Notes: generated by a model from the letters alone, not told the origin. Numbered from the stretch's first letter, positions 7,078 through 17,562 are shown. The stretch: 64,000 bases of DNA from Phreatobacter stygius (GCF_005144885.1 NZ_CP039690.1:2555001-2619000), one strand, 5' to 3'. Translations and numbers: made by a program.

Positions 7078-8850
7078 ATGCCGAAAATGAAGGCCATCGA
7101 GGCCGCGATCAGGGTTCTGGAACGCGAAGGGGTCACACAAGCCTTCGGCGTGCCGGGCGCGGCGATCAACCCGCTATATGCCGCGCTCAGGAGCCGCCAG
7201 ACGATCCACCACATCCTGGCGCGCCATGTCGAAGGCGCCTCCCACATGGCCGAGGGTTACACCCGCGCCAAGGCGGGCAATATCGGCGTCTGCATCGGCA
7301 CGTCGGGGCCGGCGGGCACCGACATGATCACCGGGCTCTATTCGGCCATCGCCGATTCCATCCCGATCCTCTGCATCACCGGCCAGGCCCCACGGGCACG
7401 GCTCTACAAGGAGGATTTCCAGGCCGTCGACATCGAGGCGATCGCCAAGCCGGTGACCAAATGGGCGGTGACCGTGCGCGAGCCCGGCCTGGTGCCGCGC
7501 GTCTTCCAGCAGGCCTTCCACGTCATGCGCTCGGGCCGTCCGGGTCCGGTGCTCATCGACCTGCCGCTGGACGTCCAGCTCGCCGAGATCGAATTCGACG
7601 ACGAGACCTATGAACCGCTGCCGGTCTACAAGCCGGCCGCCTCGCGCCGCCAGATCGACAAGGCGATGGCCATGCTGGACGCGGCCGAGCGGCCGTTGAT
7701 CGTCGCCGGCGGCGGCATCATCAATGCCGATGCCGCCGAACTGCTGGTCGAATTCGCCGAGCTGACCGGCGTGCCGGTCGTCCCGACCCTGATGGGCTGG
7801 GGCGCGATTCCCGACGATCATCCGCTGATGGCCGGCATGGTCGGCCTGCAGACCAGCCACCGTTACGGCAATGCCACGATGCTCGCCTCCGACTTCGTGC
7901 TCGGCATCGGCAACCGCTGGGCCAATCGCCATACCGGCTCGATCGAGACCTACACCAAGGGGCGCCGTTTCGTGCATGTCGACATCGAGCCGACCCAGAT
8001 CGGCCGTGTCTTCAACCCGGATTACGGCATCGTCTCCGATGCCAAGGCGGCGCTCGAGCTGTTCGTCGATGCGGCGCGCGAGCGCGGCGGCAAGGGGCAG
8101 TTGAAGAACCGCAACAATTGGTCGCGCGAATGCCTCGCCCGCCGCCAGACCATGCTGCGCAAGAGCCATTTCGACAACGTGCCGCTGAAGCCCCAGCGGG
8201 TTTACCAGGAGATGAACGAGGCCTTCGGCCGCGACGTCTGCTACATCTCGACCATTGGCCTGTCGCAGATCGCCGGCGCCCAGTTCCTCAACGTCCACAA
8301 CCCGCGCCACTGGATCAATTGCGGCCAGGCCGGCCCGCTCGGCTGGACGCTGCCGGCGGCGCTCGGGGTCCGCGCCGCCGATCCCGACCGCGAGATCGTC
8401 GCGCTGTCCGGCGACTATGACTTCCAGTTCCTGATCGAGGAACTGGCGGTCGGGGCCCAGTTCAAGCTGCCCTATATCCACATCGTCGTGAACAACTCCT
8501 ATCTCGGCCTGATCCGCCAGGCCCAGCGCGGCTTCGACATGGATTTCCAAGTCCAGCTCGCCTTCGACAACATCAACGCCCCCGATCTCGCCGGCTACGG
8601 CGTCGACCATGTCGCGGTGGCCGAAGGGCTTGGCTGCAAGGCGATCCGGGTGCGCAGTCCGAACGAGTTCAAGGCCGCCTTCGCCCAGGCCAAGGCCTGG
8701 CTGAAAGAGCACCAGGTGCCGGTCGTCATGGAGTTCATCCTGGAGCGCGTCACCAATATCGCCATGGGCACCGAGATCGACAATGTCGTCGAGTTCGAAG
8801 AGGTGCTCGATCTGCCCGTGCCGGAACGCGAGCTCCAGCCGGCGGAATGA
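7078..8850 (+). CDS. gcl: Glyoxylate carboligase (tartronate-semialdehyde synthase)
   Basis: TPP- and FAD-dependent enzyme that condenses two glyoxylates to tartronate semialdehyde and CO2. The 590-residue protein matches Gcl along its whole length: [16 protein letters not shown] with Val51 in the position where related TPP enzymes have the catalytic Glu (a known Gcl hallmark), [15 protein letters not shown], the [14 protein letters not shown] region, and the TPP-Mg site [16 protein letters not shown]. The ATG at 7078 is preceded by GGGAGA; an in-frame ATG at 7030 would place operator B inside the gene. First gene of a six-gene collinear unit: gcl, hyi, glxR, panE-like, pyk, FAA-hydrolase. 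Confidence 0.97.
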   Translation: MPKMKAIEAAIRVLEREGVTQAFGVPGAAINPLYAALRSRQTIHHILARHVEGASHMAEGYTRAKAGNIGVCIGTSGPAGTDMITGLYSAIADSIPILCITGQAPRARLYKEDFQAVDIEAIAKPVTKWAVTVREPGLVPRVFQQAFHVMRSGRPGPVLIDLPLDVQLAEIEFDDETYEPLPVYKPAASRRQIDKAMAMLDAAERPLIVAGGGIINADAAELLVEFAELTGVPVVPTLMGWGAIPDDHPLMAGMVGLQTSHRYGNATMLASDFVLGIGNRWANRHTGSIETYTKGRRFVHVDIEPTQIGRVFNPDYGIVSDAKAALELFVDAARERGGKGQLKNRNNWSRECLARRQTMLRKSHFDNVPLKPQRVYQEMNEAFGRDVCYISTIGLSQIAGAQFLNVHNPRHWINCGQAGPLGWTLPAALGVRAADPDREIVALSGDYDFQFLIEELAVGAQFKLPYIHIVVNNSYLGLIRQAQRGFDMDFQVQLAFDNINAPDLAGYGVDHVAVAEGLGCKAIRVRSPNEFKAAFAQAKAWLKEHQVPVVMEFILERVTNIAMGTEIDNVVEFEEVLDLPVPERELQPAE

Positions 8851-8915
8851 CAGCGAGCCGCGGCGCGGCGGCTGCCGCCGCGCCTGACGTCACCCAGCAA
8901 TGACGGGACAAGCCC

Positions 8916-9701
8916 ATGCCGCGTTTTGCCGCCAACCTGACGATGCTGTTCAACGAGCAGGCGTTTCTCGACCGGTTCCAGGCCGCGGCCGAGGCCGGCT
9001 TCAATGGCGTCGAATATCTGTTCCCTTATGATTTCGACAAGCTCGAGCTCGCCGCCCGCCTGAAGCGCTGGAACCTGGCGCAGGTTCTGCACAACCTGCC
9101 GGCCGGCCATTGGGACGCCGGCGAGCGCGGCATCGCCATCCTGCCCGACCGCGCCGGCGAGTTTCGCAGCGGCGTCTACCGGGCGATCGACTATGCCACC
9201 GCGCTCGGCTGCAGCCAGGTCAACTGCCTCGTCGGCGTGGCGCCGGAAGGCGTCGATCACGCGCGCCTGTATGAAACCCTGGTGAGCAACCTGCGGCTGG
9301 CGGCCGACGAACTCGAACAGGCGGGCATCGCGCTGCTGATCGAGCCGATCAATACCCGCGACATCCCGGGCTTCTTCCTGAACCGGACGGACCAGGCGCT
9401 GCGCCTGATCGACGACGTCGGTTCGTCGAACCTGTTCATCCAGTACGACATCTACCACATGCAGATCATGGAGGGCGATCTGGCCCGGACCATCGAGACC
9501 CATCTCGACCGGATCGGCCATATCCAGCTTGCCGACAATCCCGGACGCAACGAACCCGGCACGGGCGAGATCAACTTTCCCTTCCTGTACCGGCACCTGG
9601 ACGCCATCGGTTACGCCGGCTGGGTCGGCTGCGAATACCGGCCAGCCCGCGACACCCTGGCGGGCCTGACCTGGCTGCCCCGCCAAAAACTGACCGCGTG
9701 A
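8916..9701 (+). CDS. hyi: Hydroxypyruvate isomerase
   Basis: A 261-residue TIM-barrel protein of the Hyi/OtnI family that interconverts hydroxypyruvate and tartronate semialdehyde. Visible signatures are MPRFAANLTMLFNE at the start, AAEAGFNGVEYLFPY, LLIEPINTRDIPGFFLN, and QYDIYHMQIMEGDL (metal-binding Asp and His). It lies 65 bases after gcl and 45 before glxR, the usual order in glycerate-pathway operons. Confidence 0.95.
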   Translation: MPRFAANLTMLFNEQAFLDRFQAAAEAGFNGVEYLFPYDFDKLELAARLKRWNLAQVLHNLPAGHWDAGERGIAILPDRAGEFRSGVYRAIDYATALGCSQVNCLVGVAPEGVDHARLYETLVSNLRLAADELEQAGIALLIEPINTRDIPGFFLNRTDQALRLIDDVGSSNLFIQYDIYHMQIMEGDLARTIETHLDRIGHIQLADNPGRNEPGTGEINFPFLYRHLDAIGYAGWVGCEYRPARDTLAGLTWLPRQKLTA

Positions 9702-9746
9702 CGGCGAAGGCGGCTGCGCGATGTTGAACGGAAGAAAGGTCACGCC

Positions 9747-10652
9747 ATGACTGAAATCGGCTTCATCGGACTGGGCATCATGGGCCGTCCGATGGCGGAA
9801 CATCTGATCGCCGGCGATCATCGTCTGCATGTCTCGCGCCACCACAAGCCGGTGGCGCCGGATCTCGTGGAGAAGGGCGTCGTCGTCCACGCGACGCCGA
9901 AAGCCGTCGCCGAGGCGAGCGACGTCATTTTCCTGATGCTGCCCGATACCCCGCAGGTCGAGGACGTGCTGTTTTCGCCCGACGGGGTCGCGGCCGGCCT
10001 GGGCGCGGCCAAAATCGTCGTCGACATGAGTTCGATCTCGCCAATGGCGACCAAGGACTTCGCCCGACGCATCGAGGCTGCCGGCGGCCTTTATCTCGAC
10101 GCGCCGGTCTCCGGCGGCGAGGTCGGCGCCAAGGCGGCAAGCCTCACCATCATGGTCGGCGGCCCGGAGGCGGCGTTTGCCCGGGTCAAGGGGCTGCTCG
10201 AACTGATGGGCCGGAACATCACGCTGGTCGGTGGCAATGGCGACGGGCAAACCACCAAGGTGGCCAATCAGATCATCGTCGCCCTGACCATCGAGGCGGT
10301 CGGCGAGGCCCTGCTGTTCGCCTCCAAGGCGGGCGCCGATCCGGCCAAGGTCCGCCAGGCGCTAATGGGCGGCTTCGCCGCGTCGCGGATCCTCGAGGTC
10401 CATGGCGACCGCATGGTCAAGCGCAGCTTCGAGCCCGGTTTCCGCATCGGACTGCATCAGAAGGATCTGAACCTCGCCCTCGACGGCGCCCGCGCGCTCG
10501 GCCTGTCGCTGCCGAACACGGCAACCGCGCAGGAACTGTTCAACGCCTGCGTCGCCCATGGCGGCAAGAACTGGGACCACTCGGCCATGGTGCGCGCGCT
10601 GGAACTGATGGCGAACCACCAGGTCGGCGCGACGACAGCCAAGGGGGAATGA
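9747..10652 (+). CDS. glxR: 2-hydroxy-3-oxopropionate (tartronate semialdehyde) reductase
   Basis: A 301-residue beta-hydroxyacid dehydrogenase that reduces tartronate semialdehyde to D-glycerate with NAD(P)H. It has the dinucleotide-binding GFIGLGIMGRPMAEHL, the substrate-binding DAPVSGGEVGAKAASLTIM, and the catalytic Lys segment GDGQTTKVANQI. Its place between hyi and pyk supports GlxR over the 3-hydroxyisobutyrate dehydrogenase alternative. A related but less similar family member lies at 48913-49824. Confidence 0.94.
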   Translation: MTEIGFIGLGIMGRPMAEHLIAGDHRLHVSRHHKPVAPDLVEKGVVVHATPKAVAEASDVIFLMLPDTPQVEDVLFSPDGVAAGLGAAKIVVDMSSISPMATKDFARRIEAAGGLYLDAPVSGGEVGAKAASLTIMVGGPEAAFARVKGLLELMGRNITLVGGNGDGQTTKVANQIIVALTIEAVGEALLFASKAGADPAKVRQALMGGFAASRILEVHGDRMVKRSFEPGFRIGLHQKDLNLALDGARALGLSLPNTATAQELFNACVAHGGKNWDHSAMVRALELMANHQVGATTAKGE

Positions 10653-10654
10653 CC

Positions 10655-11683
10655 ATGAAGATCTGTATCTACGGCGCCGGCGCGATCGGCGGTTATATGG
10701 GCGTGATGCTGAAGCGCGGCGGCGCCGACGTCTCGCTGGTTGCTCGCGGCGCTCATCTGGAGGCCATCAAGGCCAATGGGCTGAAGCTCGTGCTCAAGGA
10801 CGAAAAGCTCACCGAGCGCATGCCCGCCAGCAGCGCGTCGCGCGACCTTGGGCCTCAGGACGTGGTGATCGTCGCGCTCAAGGCGCACCAGGCCTGGGAG
10901 GCGGCCGAGGACATCAAGCCCTTGCTCGGGCCGGAGACCATCGTGGTCACCGCCCAGAACGGCGTGCCCTGGTGGTATTTCCACGGCCTCGACGGACCCT
11001 ATGCCGATCTCCGCCTGGCGAGCGTCGATCCGGGCGACCGCCAATGGCGGGCCATTGGCCCGCAACGCGCCATCGGCTGCACGGTCTATCCGGCGACCGA
11101 GATCATCGAGCCGGGCGTCATCAAACATATCTATGGCGACCAGTTCGGCCTCGGCGAACCCAACCGGGTCGCCAGCGACCGGCTTGCCCGCTTCGCCGAG
11201 GCGCTTGCCGCCGGCGGCCTGAAGCCGCGCCTCTATCCCGATATCCGCGACGACATCTGGATCAAGCTGTGGGGCAATCTCTGCTTCAATCCGATCTCGG
11301 CGCTGACCCAGGCGACCCTCGACATCGTCGCGACCGATCCCGGCACGCGGGCTTTGTCGCGCAACATGATGCTCGAGGCCCAGGAAATCGCCGAAACCCT
11401 TGGCGTCACCTTCCGGGTCGATGTCGATCGCCGGATCAATGGCGCCGCCGGTGTCGGCGCCCACCGCACCTCGATGCTGCAGGATCTGGACAAGGGCCGG
11501 CCGCTCGAGATCGACGCGCTTTTGACCGCCGTCCAGGAAATGGGCCGGCTGGTCAAGGTTCACACGCCCTATATCGATGCGGTGCTAGGGCTGGTGCAGC
11601 AGCTGGGACGGGTGAAGGGCCTCTATCCGACCTTCCCGGCCGAAACCGCTCTGGTGGACGAGCGCCGACTGGCCGCCTCATGA
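10655..11683 (+). CDS. Ketopantoate-reductase-like (PanE/ApbA family) dehydrogenase
   Basis: A 342-residue PanE/ApbA-fold protein with the NADP motif ICIYGAGAIGGYMG, a middle QNGVPWWYF segment and the catalytic Lys region DIWIKLWGNLCFNPISALT. True PanE makes pantoate; here, inside a gcl operon, it more likely reduces another 2-oxo acid such as hydroxypyruvate, but that is inference. The ATG at 10655 has AGGGGGA seven bases upstream; an in-frame ATG at 10649 overlaps the glxR stop. Confidence 0.88.
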   Translation: MKICIYGAGAIGGYMGVMLKRGGADVSLVARGAHLEAIKANGLKLVLKDEKLTERMPASSASRDLGPQDVVIVALKAHQAWEAAEDIKPLLGPETIVVTAQNGVPWWYFHGLDGPYADLRLASVDPGDRQWRAIGPQRAIGCTVYPATEIIEPGVIKHIYGDQFGLGEPNRVASDRLARFAEALAAGGLKPRLYPDIRDDIWIKLWGNLCFNPISALTQATLDIVATDPGTRALSRNMMLEAQEIAETLGVTFRVDVDRRINGAAGVGAHRTSMLQDLDKGRPLEIDALLTAVQEMGRLVKVHTPYIDAVLGLVQQLGRVKGLYPTFPAETALVDERRLAAS

Positions 11684-11746
11684 TGCGCGCGAATCGGCGG
11701 TATTCCGACCAGCACCGCCGACCTGCCGAGCCATTGTGAGGACATC

Positions 11747-13159
11747 GTGAAAAGACATCGACGCGCGAAAATCGTTGCGACCCTTGGGCCCGCAAGTTCG
11801 GACGCCGACACCATCCGCCGCCTGTTCGAGGCCGGCGTCGATGTCTTCCGGCTGAATTTCAGCCATGGCAGCAAGGATGATCACCGCGCCCGGCGCGACA
11901 TCATCCGCTCGCTCGAGCGCGAGGCCGACTATCCGATCGCCATCCTGCAGGACCTGCAGGGCCCGAAGATCCGTCTCGGCGCGGTCAAGGACGGCAAGGT
12001 GGCGCTCGCCACCGGCTCGACCATCCGTCTCGTCCTCGACAAGACCGCGAGCGATGCCGGCCATCTGCCGCTGCCGCATCCGGAAATCTTCGAAGCCGTC
12101 ATGCCCGGCCACAACCTGCTGGTCGACGACGGCAAGGTGCGCCTGGTGGTCACCGGCCTGACCAATGATGCGATCGAGGCCCGTGTCGCCGTCGGCGGTG
12201 TGGTCAGCGACCGCAAGGGCGTCAATCTGCCCGACACCGTGCTGCAGCTCTCGCCGATCACCGAGAAGGACCGCGAGGATCTCGCCTTCGGCCTCGATCT
12301 CGGCGTCGACTGGGTCGCCTTCTCGTTCGTCCAGCGCCCCTCCGACCTGATCGAGGCGCACCAGCTGGTCGGCGGCCGCGCCGGCGTCATGGCCAAGATC
12401 GAGAAGCCCTCGGCGCTGACGGCCATCGACGACATCATCACGCTGGCCGACGCGGTGATGGTCGCGCGCGGCGATCTCGGCGTCGAGATCCCCGCCGAGG
12501 ACGTGCCGGGTGCGCAGAAGGACCTGGTGCGGCTCTGCCGCCTGGCCGCCAAGCCGGTGATCATTGCCACCCAGATGCTCGAATCGATGATCCAGACGCC
12601 AACCCCGACGCGGGCGGAAGCCTCCGACGTCGCGACCGCCATCTATGACGGTGCCGATGCGGTCATGCTGTCGGCGGAAAGCGCCTCCGGCCAGTTTCCG
12701 GTTCACGCGGTCGAAACCATGGACCGCATCATCAGGCGCACCGAACAGCACCGGTCCTACCGGCCGATCATCGAAGCCCTCAAACCCGCGATCGAGGCCA
12801 TGCCGCAACATGCGGTCGCGGCAGCCGCGGCGGAAGTCGCCGATGCGATTGGCGCCTCCGCCGTCGTCGCCTTCACCCAGAACGGCACCACCGCCTACCG
12901 CATCGCGCGCCAGCGCTCGCCGGTGCCGATCCTCGGCCTGACGCCGCACGAGCAGACGGCGCGCCGGCTGGCGCTGCTCTGGGGCACCTACAGCATCCGC
13001 TCCGACGAGGTCTCCGACTATAGCCAGATGGTCGACCAGGCCGTCGCCCAGGCGCTTGCCGCGGACTACGTCAAGCCCGGCGAGACCCTCGTCGTCGTCG
13101 CCGGCGTGCCGTTCGGCCAGTCCGGCAGCACCAACAATCTGAGGGTGGTGACGGTCTGA
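11747..13159 (+). CDS. pyk: Pyruvate kinase
   Basis: A 470-residue pyruvate kinase (phosphoenolpyruvate + ADP to pyruvate + ATP). Motifs in order: RAKIVATLGPASSD, FRLNFSHGSKDDH, ILQDLQGPKIRLG, the Lys-containing MAKIEKPSAL, MVARGDLGVEIP and ATQMLESMIQTPTPTRAE. It starts at a GTG (11747) with GAGGA just upstream. Its position after glxR mirrors gcl-hyi-glxR-ttuD-pyk operons in other Proteobacteria, but no glycerate kinase gene lies between them or elsewhere in the window; that step must be encoded outside it. Confidence 0.96.
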   Translation: MKRHRRAKIVATLGPASSDADTIRRLFEAGVDVFRLNFSHGSKDDHRARRDIIRSLEREADYPIAILQDLQGPKIRLGAVKDGKVALATGSTIRLVLDKTASDAGHLPLPHPEIFEAVMPGHNLLVDDGKVRLVVTGLTNDAIEARVAVGGVVSDRKGVNLPDTVLQLSPITEKDREDLAFGLDLGVDWVAFSFVQRPSDLIEAHQLVGGRAGVMAKIEKPSALTAIDDIITLADAVMVARGDLGVEIPAEDVPGAQKDLVRLCRLAAKPVIIATQMLESMIQTPTPTRAEASDVATAIYDGADAVMLSAESASGQFPVHAVETMDRIIRRTEQHRSYRPIIEALKPAIEAMPQHAVAAAAAEVADAIGASAVVAFTQNGTTAYRIARQRSPVPILGLTPHEQTARRLALLWGTYSIRSDEVSDYSQMVDQAVAQALAADYVKPGETLVVVAGVPFGQSGSTNNLRVVTV

Positions 13160-13203
13160 GATCGCCGATCTCGGCCGCCGCCGCCGGACCCAAGGGAGAG
13201 ACC

Positions 13204-14025
13204 ATGTCCAGCGCATCAATCCGGCCGGCGGCCGACCACGGCGGCGATCCGACGGCCCGGTGGGTCCGTTTCGCGCGAAACGGCGCCGAAGGTTTCGGCA
13301 CGATCGCGGGCGACGCCATCGCCGTCCACGCCGGCTGCATGTTTGCCGGCGCGGCGCCGACCGGCGAGACCGTGGCCTTGGCCAGCGTCGAGCTGCTGGC
13401 CCCGGCGACGCCCTCGAAGATCATCGCGCTCTGGAACAATTTTCACGCGCTCGCCGGCAAGCTGGCGGTGCCGGTGCCGTCCGAACCGCTCTACCTGATG
13501 AAGGCGCCGTCCTCGATCGCCGCGCCGGGCGCGACGATCCCCCGGCCGTCGTCCTATTCCGGGCGGGTCGTCTATGAGGGCGAGCTCGGCATCATCATCG
13601 GCAAGACCTGCCACGAGGTGAGCCCGGACGAGGCCGGTGATTTCATCTTCGGCTATACCTGCGTCAACGACATCACGGCGCTCGACCTGATCGCCGCCGA
13701 CCCGACCTTCTCGCAATGGGTGCGCGCCAAGAGTTTCGATGGCTTCGGCCCGTTCGGCCCGGTGGTGGCGACCGGCATCGAGCCCGGCGGGCTGACGGTG
13801 CGCACGGTGTTCAATGGCCAGGAGCGCCAGAACTATTCGGTCACCGACATGATCTTCCAGCCGCACGACCTGGTCAGCCGCATTTCACACGACATGACGC
13901 TGGTGCCGGGCGATCTCATCTGCTGCGGCACCTCGCTCGGCGTCGGCACGATCAAGGAGCCGACCAACACGATCGAGGTGACGATCGACGGCATCGGCAC
14001 GCTGACCAACGGCTTCGTGCAATAG
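13204..14025 (+). CDS. Fumarylacetoacetate hydrolase family protein
   Basis: A 273-residue FAH-fold protein. The metal-binding region shows YEGELGIIIGKTCHEV and FGYTCVNDITALDL, the KSFDGFGPFGPVV loop, and a C-terminal PGDLICCGTSLGVG. The family includes oxaloacetate decarboxylases, acylpyruvases and 2-oxo-hept-ene-dioate isomerases; the substrate is not determined. As the last gene of the gcl unit it could act on an oxo-diacid side product. It starts at an ATG after GGGAGAG. Confidence 0.85.
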   Translation: MSSASIRPAADHGGDPTARWVRFARNGAEGFGTIAGDAIAVHAGCMFAGAAPTGETVALASVELLAPATPSKIIALWNNFHALAGKLAVPVPSEPLYLMKAPSSIAAPGATIPRPSSYSGRVVYEGELGIIIGKTCHEVSPDEAGDFIFGYTCVNDITALDLIAADPTFSQWVRAKSFDGFGPFGPVVATGIEPGGLTVRTVFNGQERQNYSVTDMIFQPHDLVSRISHDMTLVPGDLICCGTSLGVGTIKEPTNTIEVTIDGIGTLTNGFVQ

Positions 14026-14063
14026 CTGGTGGCGCCTTGCTCATCGGGCGGCCGTCCTTCGAG

Positions 14064-14110
14064 GCTCGCGCAAGGGCGCGAGCACCTTCAGCGCAAAAGC
14101 GAAGCTTTTG
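14064..14110. repeat. Two adjacent hairpins of a dispersed-repeat type
   Basis: GCTCGCGC-AAGG-GCGCGAGC (14064-14083) is followed by CAAAAGC-GAA-GCTTTTG (14094-14110). They lie between the convergent FAA-hydrolase and GntR genes and may act as a bidirectional transcription stop. The style is that of short palindromic intergenic repeats common in Hyphomicrobiales; other copies cannot be checked here. Confidence 0.5.
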
Positions 14111-14208
14111 TCGCGGGGATGAGGGGATGTCGTGAATTGCACTGACGTTGCTTATGGCTGCCCCAAATGCAGGGCTCGTTGGCCGGCTTCAGCTGAAGGA
14201 GCCTCGCC

Positions 14209-14934
14209 TCAGTCGAAGATATCGGCGTGTTCGTCGACATAGGCCGCGAGGCCGAGCGTGTGATCGCGCGACAATCGTTCGGCGAGCTCGATATCGCGGC
14301 GCTCCAGCGCCTCGATGATCTTCAGGTGATCGACGATCGAGCGGCTCGCCCGGTCGTCGCGGCCAATGGTCATCTGACGGATGCCGCGCACGTGGAGCAG
14401 CAGGTTGTTGGTCATGTCGATCAGCAATTGCGAGCCGCTGAGGCCGATCAGTGTCTGGTGGAACACGATATTGGCCGAGGAATATTCGCTGACATGTTCG
14501 GCCGGCTTGTGCGCCTCGTTGAAGTTCTTGAACAGCGTGCGCAGCTTGCCGATCTCGGCATCGCTCGCCCGCACGACCACCAGCCGCGCGGCCATGCTCT
14601 CCAGCGCCGCCCAGGCCTGGATCATCTCGACGACTTCGTTCTTGGTCTTTTTCAGCACCACGATGCCGCGCCGCGGCAGCGACTTCACGAAGCCTTCCTG
14701 CTCGAGCATCGCCACCGCCTCGCGCACCGGCGTGCGGCTGACGCCGAGCCGCTCGGACAGCTGGCGCTCGTCGATCCAGGTCGGCTCGCGCGAGCCGTAG
14801 ATATCCATGTTGATGATCGCGTTCTTCAACGCGGCATAGACCTTGGTCTTGAAGGTTTCCTCGGGCGCGAAACGCTCGAGCACGAGGTTCGGCGCAGAGC
14901 TGTCCGGCAGGGACGCGCGCAACGGGGCTTTCAA
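14209..14934 (-). CDS. GntR/FadR-type regulator (paralogue 1)
   Basis: A 241-residue regulator: winged HTH (about residues 25-95, with [18 protein letters not shown] and PRRGIVV) and an all-helical FCD effector domain (about 100-235, with EYSSANIVFHQTLI and [15 protein letters not shown]). It is strikingly similar to the GntR protein at 27999-28751, including an almost identical recognition helix, so both probably read the same operator. The only start compatible with the frame is a TTG at 14934, backed by AGGAG eight bases upstream; a nearby ATG is in another frame. A degenerate operator lies 58 bases upstream. Confidence 0.9.
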   Translation of the reverse strand: MKAPLRASLPDSSAPNLVLERFAPEETFKTKVYAALKNAIINMDIYGSREPTWIDERQLSERLGVSRTPVREAVAMLEQEGFVKSLPRRGIVVLKKTKNEVVEMIQAWAALESMAARLVVVRASDAEIGKLRTLFKNFNEAHKPAEHVSEYSSANIVFHQTLIGLSGSQLLIDMTNNLLLHVRGIRQMTIGRDDRASRSIVDHLKIIEALERRDIELAERLSRDHTLGLAAYVDEHADIFD

Positions 14935-14992
14935 CGGTCATACTCCTGCATCGTCGGGCCGGACCGCGCGAGGCGGCGGCGGGTTCTTGCCG

Positions 14993-15011
14993 ATGGTGTA
15001 CCAGATGCCTG
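14993..15011. promoter_or_regulatory. Weak GntR-type operator candidate J
   Basis: ATGGTGTA-CCA-GATGCCTG is a degenerate match to the 19-bp operator, placed before the GntR gene that starts at 14934. A second imperfect match with a two-base spacer, CCGGCATG-AT-TTTGCCAG, lies at 15063-15080. The rest of the 14935-15253 gap shows no gene I can support. Confidence 0.32.
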
Positions 15012-15253
15012 GGCTCCGTTGAAATCCCCGTTTCATCCTGCTTTCGTCCAAATTGCGGTTTTCCGGCATGATTTTGCCAGCGCCGACCTCGGCGGCACAC
15101 GCATGCCGCGCAACCGATGCAGCCCGCGGGCTTTGCAGGGGTGGAGGCCGACCGCCGGTCGATTGGTCACACGGCCGAAAGCGCCTCGAACCTGAGGGTC
15201 CGAGACGCCGTAGGATTGGCAGGGGCGATGCCGGGAGCCCGCAACGCCTGGCT

Positions 15254-16186
15254 CTAGAACGACCACTCGATCTCGGCGCCGCGCTCCTCGCGCGCCGGCG
15301 GATCGCCTTTCAGCAGCTCCACCAGCGTCTTGCCGAGCCTCGCCGGTGACGGCGAGACACGGATGCCGGCGGCCTCCATGGCGGCGATCTTGTCCTCGGC
15401 GCCGCCCTTGCCGCCCGAGATGATCGCACCGGCATGGCCCATGCGACGGCCGGGAGGCGCGGTGCGGCCGGCGATGAAGCCGACCATCGGCTTCTTGCGG
15501 CCGCGCCTGGCCTCATCCCGGATGAACTGGGCGGCATCTTCCTCGGCCGCGCCGCCGATCTCGCCGATCATCACGATCGTTTCGGTCTTCGGATCGGCCA
15601 GGAACATTTCCAGCATGTCGATGAATTCGGTGCCCTTGACCGGATCGCCGCCGATGCCGACCGCAGTGGTCTGGCCAAGCCCCTCGCGCGTGGTCTGGAA
15701 CACCGCTTCATAGGTCAGCGTACCCGAACGCGAGACGATGCCGACCGAGCCGCTCTTGAAGATATTGGCGGGCATGATGCCGATCTTGGACTGGCCGGCG
15801 GTCACGATGCCGGGACAGTTTGGACCGATCAGGCGCGATTTCGAGCCTTCCAGCGAACGTTTCACCTTGATCATGTCCTGCACCGGAATGCCCTCGGTAA
15901 TGCAGACGATCAGCGGAATTTCCGCCTGGATCGCCTCGCAGATGGCATCCGCGGCGCCCGGCGGCGGCACATAGACGACGCTCGCCTGCGCCCCGGTCCG
16001 ATCGCGCGCCTCCACGACCGTATTGAACACCGGCAGGTCGAGATGGGTCTGGCCGCCCTTGCCGGGCGCCACGCCACCGACCATCCGGGTGCCATAGGCG
16101 ATCGCCTGCTCGGAATGGAACGTGCCGTTCTTGCCGGTAAAGCCCTGGCAGATGACCTTGGTGTTCTTGTCGATGAGAATGGCCAT
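15254..16186 (-). CDS. sucD: Succinate-CoA ligase alpha subunit (SucD-type)
   Basis: A 310-residue protein very like classical Suc[47 protein letters not shown] with the normal [18 protein letters not shown], and the phosphohistidine segment [21 protein letters not shown]-terminal tail ([15 protein letters not shown]) extends beyond the usual end. It follows the beta-subunit gene by 11 bases. Housekeeping sucCD usually lies with mdh and sucAB; none are here, so this is probably a second, pathway-dedicated copy. A malate-CoA ligase role is an alternative. Confidence 0.92.
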   Translation of the reverse strand: MAILIDKNTKVICQGFTGKNGTFHSEQAIAYGTRMVGGVAPGKGGQTHLDLPVFNTVVEARDRTGAQASVVYVPPPGAADAICEAIQAEIPLIVCITEGIPVQDMIKVKRSLEGSKSRLIGPNCPGIVTAGQSKIGIMPANIFKSGSVGIVSRSGTLTYEAVFQTTREGLGQTTAVGIGGDPVKGTEFIDMLEMFLADPKTETIVMIGEIGGAAEEDAAQFIRDEARRGRKKPMVGFIAGRTAPPGRRMGHAGAIISGGKGGAEDKIAAMEAAGIRVSPSPARLGKTLVELLKGDPPAREERGAEIEWSF

Positions 16187-16197
16187 GATCTGTTTCC

Positions 16198-17394
16198 TTA
16201 AGCCCCGCGCACGGCGGCGACGATCTTCTGGGCGGCGTCATCAAGGTCGTCGGCCGGGATGACGTTGAGGCCGGAGGACCGGATGATCTGCTTGCCTTCC
16301 TCGACATTGGTGCCTTCGAGCCGCACCACCAGCGGCACTTCCAGGCCAACCGTCTTCACCGCGGCGATGACGCCGCGCGCGATGACGTCGCATTTCATGA
16401 TGCCGCCGAAGATATTGACCAGGATGCCCTTCACCTGCGGATCGGCGGTGATGATCTTGAACGCCGCGGTGACCTTCTCCTCGCTGGCGCCGCCGCCGAC
16501 ATCCAGGAAGTTCGCCGGCTCCTCGCCATAGAGCTTGATGATGTCGAGGGTGGCCATGGCCAGACCGGCGCCGTTGACCATGCAGCCGATCGTGCCGTCG
16601 AGCGCGATATAGGCGAGGTCATATTTCGACGCCTCGATCTCCTTGGCGTCCTCTTCCGTCTCGTCGCGGAGCTTGAACAGGTCCGGGTGGCGGAACAGCG
16701 CGTTGTCGTCGAACGACACCTTGGCGTCGAGACAGCGCAACTTGCCGTCCTTGGTGACAACAAGCGGATTGATCTCCAGCATCGCCATGTCCTCCTCGAC
16801 GAAGGCCCGGTAGAGCTTCGCCGCGAGATCTTCGGCCTGTCTGGCGAGATCGCCGGTCAGGCCCAGCGTTTCGGCCACCGTGCGGCCGTGCAGCGGCATG
16901 ATGCCGGTGGCCGGATCGACCGAGAAGGTCCTGATCTTCTCCGGATTGTCATGCGCCACTTCCTCGATGTTCATGCCGCCTTCGGTCGACACGACGAAGG
17001 CGACCCGCGAGGTGTCGCGGTCGACCAGCATCGACAGATAGAACTCGCTGGCGATCGCCGAGCCATCCTCGATATAGACACGGTTGACCTGCTTGCCGGC
17101 CGGGCCGGTCTGCGCCGTGACCAGCGTCTGGCCGAGCATTTCGCGGACGAAGGCGGAAGCCTCCTCGACCGAGCTCGCGAGCCTGACGCCGCCTTTGTCG
17201 CCGGCCGCCTTTTCCTTGAACTTGCCCTTGCCGCGGCCGCCGGCATGGATCTGCGACTTGACCACCCAGACCGGCCCGCGCAGCTGGCGGGCGACTGCCT
17301 CGGCATCTTCGGCCTTGAGCACGGGATAACCGTCTGGGACCGGCACTCCGAATTCGCGGAGCAGTCCCTTGGCCTGGTATTCGTGAATGTTCAT
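16198..17394 (-). CDS. sucC: Succinate-CoA ligase beta subunit (SucC-type)
   Basis: A 398-residue ATP-grasp protein with canonical SucC motifs: [91 protein letters not shown] and [14 protein letters not shown]. These motifs are intact, in contrast with the divergent pair at 3949-6009. The start at 17394 gives the standard N-terminus; a longer frame to 17532 has no support. In an oxalate cluster it could feed succinyl-CoA to a CoA-transferase that activates oxalate (inference). Confidence 0.92.
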   Translation of the reverse strand: MNIHEYQAKGLLREFGVPVPDGYPVLKAEDAEAVARQLRGPVWVVKSQIHAGGRGKGKFKEKAAGDKGGVRLASSVEEASAFVREMLGQTLVTAQTGPAGKQVNRVYIEDGSAIASEFYLSMLVDRDTSRVAFVVSTEGGMNIEEVAHDNPEKIRTFSVDPATGIMPLHGRTVAETLGLTGDLARQAEDLAAKLYRAFVEEDMAMLEINPLVVTKDGKLRCLDAKVSFDDNALFRHPDLFKLRDETEEDAKEIEASKYDLAYIALDGTIGCMVNGAGLAMATLDIIKLYGEEPANFLDVGGGASEEKVTAAFKIITADPQVKGILVNIFGGIMKCDVIARGVIAAVKTVGLEVPLVVRLEGTNVEEGKQIIRSSGLNVIPADDLDDAAQKIVAAVRGA

Positions 17395-17497
17395 GACGAT
17401 CTCTCGGGTTTCAGGAGAGCGGCTCAGCCTGTCGAGGCGCCAGCCATGGGTCTTCGGATCTTGATGGTTTCCGGCCCGCGGGCAAGCCACGACCGTG

Positions 17498-17522
17498 CTC
17501 CCTCCCCGACCGGGGGAGGGAG
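17498..17522. repeat. Hairpin between the fused CoA ligase and sucC
   Basis: CTCCCTCCCC (17498-17507) pairs with GGGGAGGGAG (17513-17522) around a five-base loop. There is no T tract on either strand, so a repeat or mRNA-processing structure is as likely as a terminator. Confidence 0.4.
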
Positions 17523-17562
17523 TGCTGGTCATGCCATGCGAACGCGTGGAAGGGTTTCGGCC

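Noticed and set aside
7174..8712. 512-codon open frame opposite gcl
   Set aside because: gcl matches its family from end to end, so the opposite strand is a shadow.
15033..15266. 77-codon frame between the first GntR gene and sucD
   Set aside because: No ribosome-binding site, overlaps the end of sucD, Arg/Pro-rich shadow composition.
17498..17522. Hairpin before sucC as a riboswitch or true terminator
   Set aside because: Short simple stem with no T tract and no conserved aptamer features; kept only as a repeat or hairpin.
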